Notes under the pieces: generated by a model
Told to the model about the DNA's origin: nothing
Databases searched by the model: none
What the model saw: only the letters and a program-made list of their open reading frames with translations
Origin: Rhodospirillaceae bacterium
GTDB lineage: Bacteria > Pseudomonadota > Alphaproteobacteria > Bin65
Length of the DNA stretch: 34,168 nucleotides
Direction of reading: 5' to 3'
Assembly (NCBI GenBank): GCA_009840595.1
Contig: VXNK01000053.1
Coordinates: forward strand, 1-34,168
In this document: one piece after another, positions 24,876-33,700 of the stretch
How the letters are laid out: the number at the start of each line of letters is the position of its first letter
Numbering within the stretch: the stretch's first letter is position 1
Position numbers and translations under genes: made by a program

Positions 24876-24961
24876 GCCAATCACGGTCGAGAAGAAGAGT
24901 GCCTGCGCGCTTGAACCAAGCCCATACGATGCCGCGGAATCGAGTGACAAGGTCGTTCATG
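24870..24961 (-). pseudogene. Decayed 5' fragment of a second transfer-operon regulator gene
   Basis: Minus-strand translation from ATG 24961 gives MNDLVTRFRGIVWAWFKRAG, which parallels MNDLAAQFRDTVEDWLKRTG, the N-terminus of the regulator encoded at 18966-19667. Over the first 53 bases the two align without gaps with about 13 differences (near 75% identity). Similarity fades after about 30 codons and the HTH domains are absent. It points the same way as the intact gene, and a repressor fragment lies to its right, as in the intact locus. Confidence 0.7.
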
Positions 24962-25135
24962 CCTGACCGATGCCGCAGACGCAATCCAAGGACACCGAGG
25001 TATAGGACCAACTGATCATGGCCTGGGACTACAAAGCGACACGCCAGGATAACGAACATCGATACGGAACGGACATTGGACGGATTGGACCGATCCTGAC
25101 ATGGAGGGGACCAATCACTGATTGCAGCTAGGGCG
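24876..25135. other. Gap between nuclease and 2TM gene
   Basis: This 260-bp stretch holds the decayed regulator fragment at its left end and otherwise no coding signal I trust. No clear promoter or terminator is visible. Confidence 0.5.
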
Positions 25136-25618
25136 GTGCGCAAGATGGATGAATGGGTAAGACGTTACGAAGGCGACGCATATCGACGGTCGATTGCCAG
25201 GCTCGTTGCGATGCATCGAATAGTCGGCAACGCAGTCAAGACAGAACGGAGAAGAGATCGTCGTCTACAGACGATCGTGCTCGGATTGTCCGTACTTACG
25301 TCTGGCGCTCTCTGGGTGTTGGTCGCACAGATCGACCTAATCAGCCAGTGGGTCACTTGGCTAGGGGCAATCGTCAGTACGCTCGCCACCTTCTTGGTCC
25401 TATGGAATCACACGATTGGCCCGGCGATACGATCCGGGAAGCTTAGTAGCTACTTCACCAGTTTTGGAGAGTCGTTGGCGCACGCGCGCGAGCATCCCGA
25501 TAATTTCACCTGGCACAACTTCAAACATCTTGAGAGTGGGTACGTCGATTTGGGGCTTCCTGACCCTTCAAAGGATCAGATTCGCGATGCCGCGTTAACG
25601 GGAATGTTCGAGGACTGA
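25136..25618 (+). CDS. Two-TM membrane protein, possible effector
   Basis: A 160-residue protein with a basic, helical N-terminus (residues 1-44), two hydrophobic segments (about 46-64 and 71-91) separated by a short loop, and a soluble C-terminal tail ending in MFED. This layout is like SLATT-type or other 2TM proteins seen in defence islands, which are predicted to form pores; the family match is by topology only. The start is GTG 25136 or ATG 25145, neither with a strong ribosome site. It converges on the nuclease-like gene at 25703-26848 with 84 bp between the ends. Both sit between two decayed fragments of the element's regulatory locus. Confidence 0.68.
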   Translation: MRKMDEWVRRYEGDAYRRSIARLVAMHRIVGNAVKTERRRDRRLQTIVLGLSVLTSGALWVLVAQIDLISQWVTWLGAIVSTLATFLVLWNHTIGPAIRSGKLSSYFTSFGESLAHAREHPDNFTWHNFKHLESGYVDLGLPDPSKDQIRDAALTGMFED

Positions 25619-25643
25619 GCGAGGAGGGGTGGAGTCAACTACG

Positions 25644-25668
25644 GTGTGGATCTGCACGCTTACCACAC
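25644..25668. terminator. Possible shared hairpin between convergent genes
   Basis: GTGTGG (25644-25649) pairs with CCACAC (25663-25668) around a 13-base loop, between two convergent stop codons. There is no T-run on either side, so a role in termination is only suggested by position. Confidence 0.25.
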
Positions 25669-25702
25669 GCTCACCGGCGGGGCCGTTTGCGCCCTGCCGA
25701 CG

Positions 25703-26848
25703 TCAGTTGGTTCGCGGCGTCAAATTGACGCTGACGGGACGATGATCACTAAGCATCTCCTTTCCGAACGAGGACTCGGCCATTTCAAACGCGAGGTGCT
25801 CTACCCATCCAGCGTTCGCCCTCACCTCCAGCGGACTCGTTCCCGACCGGCTCAGCGCCTGCGTAAACAAGATGTGATCGAGCAGGATATTCTCGTCGCG
25901 CTCGGGGTCTAGGTGGTCCTTGAACTTCGTTGTCCAGCGCAGGGCCTGTGGCTGGTCAAACAGCACATGATTGAGGAGGCGTTGCGCGAAGAACACGTCC
26001 CCCTGCAAATTGGAGAGCAAGTCGTGCAGCAGGTATTCGCGCTCCATCAATTCCTTACCGGGTCCATCATTGAGGTCGCCGACGACGAGGAGCGATGGAT
26101 CCGCCTCCTGCCTGAATCGGTGATCGACATATGCGCGTATGGCTGTCGCCTCCGAGGTGAGCTTCACCCTCGCGCGGTGTGCTGCCGCAAGGAACGAACA
26201 CACGCTCTTGTTGCTCTTCACGAAGTCGTCGAGGCTCTCGTCGGGTCTCCGTTCCGGGATGTCGATGCCGGTGTGTTTGCTCTTCAGATGTACGCCAATC
26301 ACTTCATGCCGTGCGCCGCCGAACGTGAACGCCAATATCTGCGGCTCACGGTAGAACGAATGCTTTAATCGGGTCACGATCGGGACATCCTTAACTTTGC
26401 CGACGGTCTTCAGCCTCGGGACTGCGACCTGCCAAGTGCCGTCCTCGCTGATCGACGGTGACTCCCGCGCCGCGAACGCCCGCCAGGAGCGGACTGGAAC
26501 AAGTTCTGGTGATATCCGCTCGGCGAGCCGCTTCTTAACGAGGAACCAAAGCCATTGTCGACCTTCAATGTGGTAATCCTCACCATTAGGCCGTATGACT
26601 AGTTCGTAATCCGGCATCACCTTCTTGGCAAACGCCTTCATCTCCTCTACTCCCATGGGCGCTTCACAAAGGAAGATAATGTCCGCGTTTAGCAGTTCGA
26701 TGAATCGACCGATAGCAACAATCCGCTTCTTGGCATCCGACTTATTCGGCGCGTTCCGGCCGAATAGCTCTTCGCCAGGTGCATATTTTTCGAATACAAC
26801 ACCCCAATCAGAGTCGAGCCATTCAGCGTTCCATGTCGTCAGTTTCAA
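25703..26848 (-). CDS. Endonuclease/exonuclease/phosphatase (EEP) family protein
   Basis: A 381-residue protein with all the landmark motifs of the Mg-dependent EEP fold in order: TTWNAEWL (Asn7), FLCEAP (Glu62), GVHLKSK (His187), VVGDLNDGP (Asp258, Asn260), LLDHILFT (Asp324, His325) and LSDHRPVSV (Asp368, His369). The catalytic set looks complete, so this is likely an active phosphodiesterase, with nucleic acid or another phosphoester as substrate. It has no signal peptide. The start is TTG 26848 with GGGGAG 7 bases upstream; a TTGTGC-16 bp-CATAAT promoter lies before it at about 26900-26873. Defence islands carry EEP proteins as predicted nucleases, but housekeeping-like roles exist and the substrate cannot be told. 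Confidence 0.88.
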   Translation of the reverse strand: MKLTTWNAEWLDSDWGVVFEKYAPGEELFGRNAPNKSDAKKRIVAIGRFIELLNADIIFLCEAPMGVEEMKAFAKKVMPDYELVIRPNGEDYHIEGRQWLWFLVKKRLAERISPELVPVRSWRAFAARESPSISEDGTWQVAVPRLKTVGKVKDVPIVTRLKHSFYREPQILAFTFGGARHEVIGVHLKSKHTGIDIPERRPDESLDDFVKSNKSVCSFLAAAHRARVKLTSEATAIRAYVDHRFRQEADPSLLVVGDLNDGPGKELMEREYLLHDLLSNLQGDVFFAQRLLNHVLFDQPQALRWTTKFKDHLDPERDENILLDHILFTQALSRSGTSPLEVRANAGWVEHLAFEMAESSFGKEMLSDHRPVSVNLTPRTN

Positions 26849-26952
26849 GTGACTGCTCCCCAGCTACGGGTCTCAATAAAGACCTACAGTTGCATTATGC
26901 TCACCGTTGTCGGTAGCACAAGAACCGCTAACCGTTTCCGGAAACCATGGAG

Positions 26953-27354
26953 TCCGGAAGTGGAGGTGGAAGTCTTGGCCAGCCCGGCGGCGCTCGCCGG
27001 GGAGTTCGTGGCCGAAAAAGCCCGCTTGTTCCTGCCCGAGGGGACGATCCGCTACTAGGGCGGCGCGGTTCCGGATGCCATCCGCGTGCTACGGGCACGG
27101 AGGGAATCCATGGAGCCGGAGCTGTCCGAGGGCGACCGGCTGCTCGTCAACACCTTGAAGCGGGTGCCCGCCACCGGGGAGATGTTCGTGCTGTGGGACG
27201 GCAACGGGCTGGTGGTCAAGCGCGTGTCGCTGGCGCGGGGGTAGAGCCGGGGCTGCGGCTGAAGTCAACCAACGCGGAGTATGCCGACCACACTGCGCCT
27301 GCCGGCGACGTGCATGTCGTCGGCAAGGTGCTGTGGACCGTGAGAAAGATGTGA
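26953..27354 (+). pseudogene. Truncated, interrupted copy of the S24 repressor 3' half (direct repeat copy B)
   Basis: The block matches the intact repressor from its residue 98 to the stop codon. It lacks the HTH half, has a TAG at 27056-27058 where the intact gene has GAG, and has lost 7 bases after the Lys motif (about 27225-27240), which shifts the frame. The catalytic Ser and Lys codons survive (RRESMEP, LVVKRV). It is clearly non-functional as a repressor. Because about one base in twelve differs from copy A, it is a diverged relative rather than a fresh duplication. Confidence 0.87.
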
Positions 27355-27591
27355 GCAACGGACTCCGCTCCGGGAGGAGTCGGCTGGTGCTTCCCTGCCC
27401 ACCTAGCCGTCGATAATCGGTTGATGCCTCACGGCTTTCCGAAGATTCTTCCGGTATAGTGGCGCACGAAGCGCTTTGCGGCCGGTACGGCGTTGTTCCC
27501 GCAGTTCTCCAACTCAAGCTTCAGTGCAAAGGGCAATTGTCAGAGCGTCCCGTACGCGAAAGACCAACGAATCAGCAGGAGACATAAGGTC
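27355..27591. other. Gap before the helicase gene, with a GC hairpin
   Basis: Just after the repressor remnant, GACTCC (27361-27366) pairs with GGAGTC (27376-27381) around 9 bases; no T-run follows. A TATAGT at about 27460 could be a -10 box for the helicase operon, but its -35 is poor. No gene is seen, apart from a possible in-frame 5' extension of the helicase to TTG 27493. Confidence 0.35.
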
Positions 27592-30500
27592 GTGCAGTCA
27601 GACCAAATCGCAGGGACGGGCAGTGATTCGGTAGAACCATCCGCAGCACGCTCACGAAACCAGAATCGACCATCAGCGGATTTCGCACGCGGTGACGTTG
27701 TGCGATTTCGAACGAATCCCGCAAGAACCGGCGTGGTGACCGAAGTCCATTCCGGAGAGACCGAACCGCGTTACGAGGTCTTCCACGACGGCAAGGTCGC
27801 TTCCTACTACCAAAGGCAACTTCTTCCGGTGGAAACTTCCGGAGAACTCGTCTCTGTGCTGTCTCTTCCATCGTTTCATGCGCGCTTGACGGCACTTCAG
27901 CTGCTTCATCCGAGCGTGTCACATCTTTATTCCCTTCATGCGGCGCGCATCGAAGTCATCCCCTACCAGTTCCGACCCGTACTGAAATTGATTCAGTCCG
28001 ACCGACCGCGTCTGCTGATCGCGGACAGCGTTGGCGTCGGAAAAACGATTGAGGCCGGCCTGATACTCCGCGAACTCCAATCCCGTCGCGAAATCAGGCG
28101 GGTGTTGATCGTGTGTCCCCGCCCACTCGTGACGGAGGAGAAGTGGCGCCAGGAAATGAAGCGATTCGACGAACGGTTCGAGCACCTGGACGGACCCACG
28201 CTGCGGTTCTGTCTTTCCGAAACAGATCTCGATGGTGTATGGCCCCAAAGGTACGAAAAGGTCATCGTTCCATTCTCTTTGTTCACCGAAGACCTCCTGC
28301 ACGGCAAGAGGGGGCAGAAGGGTTTGCTTGCTCTCGACCCGCCGCCACAGTTCGACCTCGTGATCGTCGACGAGGCCCACCACATACGCAACACGGACAC
28401 CCAGCGCTATCAGGCGGTAAGGTTCCTCTGCGACAACGCGGAAGCCGTGGTGTTCCTGACCGCCACGCCAATCCAACTGCACGAGCAAGACCTCTTCGTC
28501 CTCCTGAACACCCTACGACCGGACCTGATCATTGACGAAGCCGGATACGCCGCCATCACGGAACCGAACGGCCCAATCAATCAGGCGACCCTGGCCGCGC
28601 GCACGGGGGAACCGGGCTGGTCGGAGCGCGCGCGTAGCGCACTGAAGGAAGCCGCGCAATCCGCCTGGGGCTGCTCCGTCCTTCAGAAGGACCCCTCATT
28701 TCAGGAAGTTCTCGATTCTCTGGCCGATGCAGAGAGCACCCGCTCCGGACGCGTACAGGCAATTCAGGACATCGAGCGCCTTCACACATTGTCTGGACTG
28801 ATGAGTCGTACACTGCGACGCGACATCGGCGAGTTTACGCAGCGCAAACCGGAGACGGTAACGGTCGAGTTCACTCCCGAGCAGAAGCGACTCCACGATG
28901 CGGTAATTGCCTCTCAGGCGGCGGTCTACTCGGCTCTGCACGGAGACCGCTCCGTGAACTTCCTCCTTACCACCATTCGCCGCCAGGCCTCCAGCTGCAT
29001 ACACGGACTGGCCCCGCTGCTTCGGGACATCCTTTCGCGAAGGCTCAGTGAACTCAACCTCAACGAATTAGGGGACGGTACTGATGCCGCGATCGATGCC
29101 GACCAGGCGATTTCACGCATCAGGACCCTCGTCAGTGAAGCGCTCGCGTTAGCCGAAGCACTGCCGAACGATCCCGCCTCCGACCCGAAGTTCTTGGCGC
29201 TCATGAAAATCCTGAACCAGAAACAGTCTCTGCAGAACAACAAGGCCATGCTGTTCAGCAGCTTCCGGCATACGTTGGCCTACCTAGAGGCTGCGCTTCG
29301 TCAATCCGGCTGTCGTGTCGGGGTGATTCACGGCGAGGTGGATGACGCGACCCGGGTCGCACGGCGCGCCAGGTTCGAGAAGGATCGTGAGGATCCAGAC
29401 GCTCTCGACACACTGCTTTTTTCGGAGGTTGGATGCGAAGGCCTTGACTATCAATTCTGTGACTGCATGGTCAACTACGATATCCCTTGGAACCCCATGC
29501 GCATTGATCAACGAATCGGTCGAATCGACCGCTGGGGTCAGACCAGCGAAGCCGTGGCCATCTACAACCTCATCACCGCGGATACGATCGATGCCGACAT
29601 ATACGAGCGATGCCTTCTCCGCATCGGAGTGTTTGAGCACGCGCTCGGCGCTAACGAAGCTATCCTCGGCAGCATTACGCGGGAATTGACCAGCGTCGCC
29701 AAGAACCTCGCACTCTCGTCAGCCGAACGGCAGGCCAAGCTCGATCAGCTCGCGGACAACAGCATTCGTCTCGTGAGAGAACAGCAGAACCTGGAAGTTC
29801 GCCAGACTGAACTCTTCGGCCTTCAGGTCCCCGGCGACCAGTTCCGGCGGGATGTCGAGGATGCGGCCAGCTACTGGCTCTCGGCTACTTCCCTTGAACG
29901 CCTCGTCTCAATTTACTTGCGCGACTACGTGAGCGGAACCGATGCCCCGTTGCTTGGCGATGGTCCGAAAAAGCTCCTGCGCTTATCTCGTGCTGCTCGA
30001 ACTTCTATCCTCAAAGACTTTTCGGACATCGGAAGACAGAGCACCACGATTGCGCGCGAGTGGGAGACCTGGCTCAAGGGCAGCGACCCGAACCTGGCGG
30101 TGACGTTCGATTCGGCGTATTCAGTGCAGGACCGTGCCGCAACGCTGATCACGCCGGTGCATCCGTTGGCGATTCAGGCCGCACGAAGAATCGAGTCAAC
30201 CGCGTCCAAGGCGCCAATCGTCGGAATTCAAGTTACGACCAACACCGTTCCGGCTGCCGACTATCCCTTCGCCATCTACCACTGGCAGTATCACGGCATT
30301 AGAAACGACGTAGAGTTTCAACCCGTTACCACGGACCGTACACTCACTGCCGATTTTTTTGAGCTTCTGCCCAACGCCGCTGAGCTGGACATCAACCCCT
30401 CCGACGTGACTCGAGACATGCGAACGCTGCTGGAGCGCCAGCACTATCGTCTCTGGTCCGACGCTCGGGTGAGGCACGCCGATCAAACACGGCGCAATGC

Positions 30501-30729
30501 CGACTTTCGGCAGGGAAGCCTCGAGACAAGTCATGCTGCCCGAATGGCCATTATCGAATCTCAACTCGCCCGCGCGGACAACGAACGAATCCGGGTCATG
30601 AGAGCTGCACAGAAGGCCAACGCTCAAGCCGACTTCGACCGGCGCAGCGCCGAAATCGAACACGCCAGAGAGAAAGCCGATATAGCAGCGCAACCCGTGG
30701 GCTACGGCATATTGCGCGTGGCCGGATAG
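27592..30729 (+). CDS. SNF2-type superfamily 2 helicase/translocase
   Basis: A 1045-residue protein. An N-terminal beta-rich module (about residues 20-75, RGDVVRFRTNPARTGVVTEV) resembles a small SH3/Tudor-like domain. The SNF2 core follows: Walker A in ADSVGVGKT (144-152), DEAH (260-263), motif III LTATP (289-293), and motif VI RIDQRIGRIDRWGQ from residue 637. A long C-terminal region (750-1045) ends in a charged helical, probably coiled-coil segment. The start is GTG 27592, with AGGAG 10 bases upstream; TTG 27493 is the in-frame alternative (1078 residues). It is 3 bp before the GHKL ATPase gene. SNF2 proteins act as DNA translocases in several defence systems, including DISARM and Dpd; none of their partner genes is here. 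Confidence 0.92.
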   Translation: MQSDQIAGTGSDSVEPSAARSRNQNRPSADFARGDVVRFRTNPARTGVVTEVHSGETEPRYEVFHDGKVASYYQRQLLPVETSGELVSVLSLPSFHARLTALQLLHPSVSHLYSLHAARIEVIPYQFRPVLKLIQSDRPRLLIADSVGVGKTIEAGLILRELQSRREIRRVLIVCPRPLVTEEKWRQEMKRFDERFEHLDGPTLRFCLSETDLDGVWPQRYEKVIVPFSLFTEDLLHGKRGQKGLLALDPPPQFDLVIVDEAHHIRNTDTQRYQAVRFLCDNAEAVVFLTATPIQLHEQDLFVLLNTLRPDLIIDEAGYAAITEPNGPINQATLAARTGEPGWSERARSALKEAAQSAWGCSVLQKDPSFQEVLDSLADAESTRSGRVQAIQDIERLHTLSGLMSRTLRRDIGEFTQRKPETVTVEFTPEQKRLHDAVIASQAAVYSALHGDRSVNFLLTTIRRQASSCIHGLAPLLRDILSRRLSELNLNELGDGTDAAIDADQAISRIRTLVSEALALAEALPNDPASDPKFLALMKILNQKQSLQNNKAMLFSSFRHTLAYLEAALRQSGCRVGVIHGEVDDATRVARRARFEKDREDPDALDTLLFSEVGCEGLDYQFCDCMVNYDIPWNPMRIDQRIGRIDRWGQTSEAVAIYNLITADTIDADIYERCLLRIGVFEHALGANEAILGSITRELTSVAKNLALSSAERQAKLDQLADNSIRLVREQQNLEVRQTELFGLQVPGDQFRRDVEDAASYWLSATSLERLVSIYLRDYVSGTDAPLLGDGPKKLLRLSRAARTSILKDFSDIGRQSTTIAREWETWLKGSDPNLAVTFDSAYSVQDRAATLITPVHPLAIQAARRIESTASKAPIVGIQVTTNTVPAADYPFAIYHWQYHGIRNDVEFQPVTTDRTLTADFFELLPNAAELDINPSDVTRDMRTLLERQHYRLWSDARVRHADQTRRNADFRQGSLETSHAARMAIIESQLARADNERIRVMRAAQKANAQADFDRRSAEIEHAREKADIAAQPVGYGILRVAG

Positions 30730-30732
30730 ACG

Positions 30733-33700
30733 ATGCCCAGCGACTATGCAGCCATCACCCAAGAGAACATTCGGCGTCGAGGCGAGGACTTCGAAGACAT
30801 AGGCAACTTTCTTGCAGAAAAGCTCTACGGCGACAGGTCTCACTTTATCTATGAGTTGCTTCAAAACGCGGAAGACGCTTTGTCCCGGCGTCGCGAACAG
30901 AACCCCGGCGCTCAATTTCCCCGCGACGTCACTTTTCACCTTTTCAGGGACCATCTTGAAGTCTCACATCACGGCCAACCCTTCGATGGTGAAGACGTAT
31001 GCGGGATCTGCGACGTTCTGCGGGGCACCAAAGCTGAACGGCTCGATCGAATCGGTACGTTCGGCATTGGGTTCAAGTCCGTGTACGCCATCACGAGCGC
31101 GCCAGAGATTCACTCCGGAGGCGAACGTTTCGTCATCGAAAAGTTCATCCGTCCGAAGGAAGTTGCCCCGCGTCTGCCCGACGATGACGATCGGACGCTA
31201 TTTCATTTTCCGTTCGACCACGCGTCATTCAGGCCCGAGGACGTATTTCGGCTCATCGAAACAAAGCTGAAATCACTTGGCGCCCGCTCGCTATTGTTCC
31301 TCAGCGAAGTGAAGGCAATCGTCTGGCAAATTGAAGATGCGGAGCAAGGCTGTTACATGCGCGAAACGCATCCGAGCCAACACGGCGGATCTTTGGTGCA
31401 GATCATCGGTGAGAGTACGGGTCAACTGGACACCGAGGAGGAATGGCTTGTGGAACGGCGGGATGTTCGGCATCCGACCCGATCGGAGACCCTGCCCGTC
31501 AAAGTGGCGTTCGGCATAGAGAACCAAACTGACGGCAAGTCAATTCGGCAGCTACCACACTCGCCGCTCACCGTGTACTTTCCAACCGCACGGGAAACGG
31601 GCCTGTCCTTTCTGGCACACGGCCCCTTTGCTTCCACTCCGGCTCGCGACAACATCGAGAGCGACAGCGAATGGAACGGCTTGCTGCTCTCGGAACTCGC
31701 ATCGTTGGTTGCGGACAGCTTGAAGACATGCAAGAAACACGGCTATCTCGACACGAGCTTCCTTTCCCTGCTGCCCATAGACGAAGACACGTTTCCCGCC
31801 GACTCGCCATTCCGCCCGATCTACGACGCCGTTTTGGCGGCGTTGAGGGGTAGGCCGTTGATTCCCAGCGTAAGCGGGACACACGCTCCCGCAACCTCTC
31901 TTGTTCTTGGGCGCTCCAAGGAACTGCGCGACCTGCTTCCGTCCACTCTATTAACGGAGCTGATGGGTGCGGAACCCGCGAGCCTGGACTGGGTGGACGC
32001 CGCCGTGACCGAGAATCGGCATCCGAAGTTATGGCGGTACTTACGCGACAAGTGCGGCGTTCAGGTCGTCGACGCCGAGACATTCGCCCGCCACCTCACG
32101 CCCAACTTTCTCGACGCCCGCGACGACGCCTGGATGGTGCAGTTCTATACGTTTCTGGCGGGACAGGAAGCCTTATGGCGGGCCAAAGGCGCTTACCGGT
32201 ATTCCCCAGAAGGGCCCCTCCGCAACAAGGCAATCATACGCTGCGAGGATGGGCAGCATCGGCCACCGTTCGATGCATTCGGGCGCCCCGCCGTTTTTCT
32301 CCCGATCGACTCCCCCTCCGACTACCCCATCGTCCGGCGGTCCGTGTATCAGAATCGGAACGCAGCGGAGTTTTTCCGAAGTCTGGGGCTGGTTCCGCCC
32401 GACCTTTGCGCAAGGGTCATCACGACAATTCTGCCGCTCTACAAGAGTGATCGGGACGTCGGGCACATGGAACACCAAGAGCATCTGGACACGATTCGGG
32501 ATGCGATGCGCCTCATTGAGTCACCGTTGTATGCCCAAATGAAGCATTCATTGAAGTCCGCTTCCTGGGTCTTGGCGAGCAATGCCGCACACGGTTCGGA
32601 GGTTTACTTGCGCCCGACCGGTCTGTTTGTCCCGTCGCCCAACCTGCAGACCTTTTTTGAAGGGAACGACGACGCTTGGTTTCTCGCCGAGACCGAACAG
32701 GACATCGACTGGAATGCTCTGGGAGTTCGAAGCAAGCTGATCGTCAACTGTCGCGGGCTCAATGTCGCATCGCACAAATACGTGACGCTGGCATCCCGTC
32801 ACGGATGGCACATGCGGGGCCAGGGTGGTTTTGACCCCAATACGACCATAGACGGGCTTGAACATGCACTTGCCACCATCAACCGTGAGAAGGCTGCCTA
32901 CATCTGGAACGATCTCCTTCCGCCTCTCATCAGGTTTCTGCACGGTCGATATCAGACCGCAACGCACCAGAACTACGACAATGCCACCACACGCGAAGGG
33001 GACTCGAAGCTGTGCAAGACACTGAAGGAGGAGGCATGGATCCCGGTCGGCGAAGACGAGTTTAAGCGGCCCGAAGAGTGCACGGTTGCAGACATGGTTG
33101 GCGAACTCAAGCGCAACGAGGAGCTCGCAATGGTTCTTGGCATACAACCGGACCCCGCCATAGTTGCTGTTGAGAAGCACAGCGCCCGTAAGTCACTTGT
33201 CACCAAAGCCGGTTTCCAGCCTGAAATCGCCGCGCTGTTGGTGCAACACCGCGCTGTACTCACAATCGAGCTCATAACAGAGATTGTGGCCGCCCGCGAC
33301 GAACATCGATCCAATTCTCCCGAGTTTCCTGAACGTCCGGTACCCAACAAGGAACGCCGTGCCAAGCGGGTGGGCAAGCGCGTTCGCAAAGCGGACCCAA
33401 AGACCTACGACAAACGCAAGCGATCCGTTCGAAAGACTGGTCCTCAGCAATCACCGAAGGTGTGGCTCCGCGGGATGTACACAAACGCACGGGACGTCAC
33501 CGTATGCCAAATGTGCCGCAATGGGATGCCGTTTCGGGTACCGAAGACCGGGGAATACTACTTCGAAGCCGTCCAGGTCGCGGACAACTTCTCGGTGGAG
33601 GACCACTGCCTTTATCTCGCCCTTTGTCCGCTCTGCGCTGCGAAGTACACCGTACTCGTCAAGAAGGACGAAAACCGTCTGTCAGAGTTTGTTTGGGCGA

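Noticed and set aside
25619..25702. Intrinsic terminator between the convergent genes
   Set aside because: The 6-bp stem lacks a T-run in both directions, so it is kept only as a low-confidence hairpin.
25913..26368. Plus-strand frame of 151 codons inside the EEP gene
   Set aside because: Antisense shadow; the EEP motifs on the minus strand are complete.
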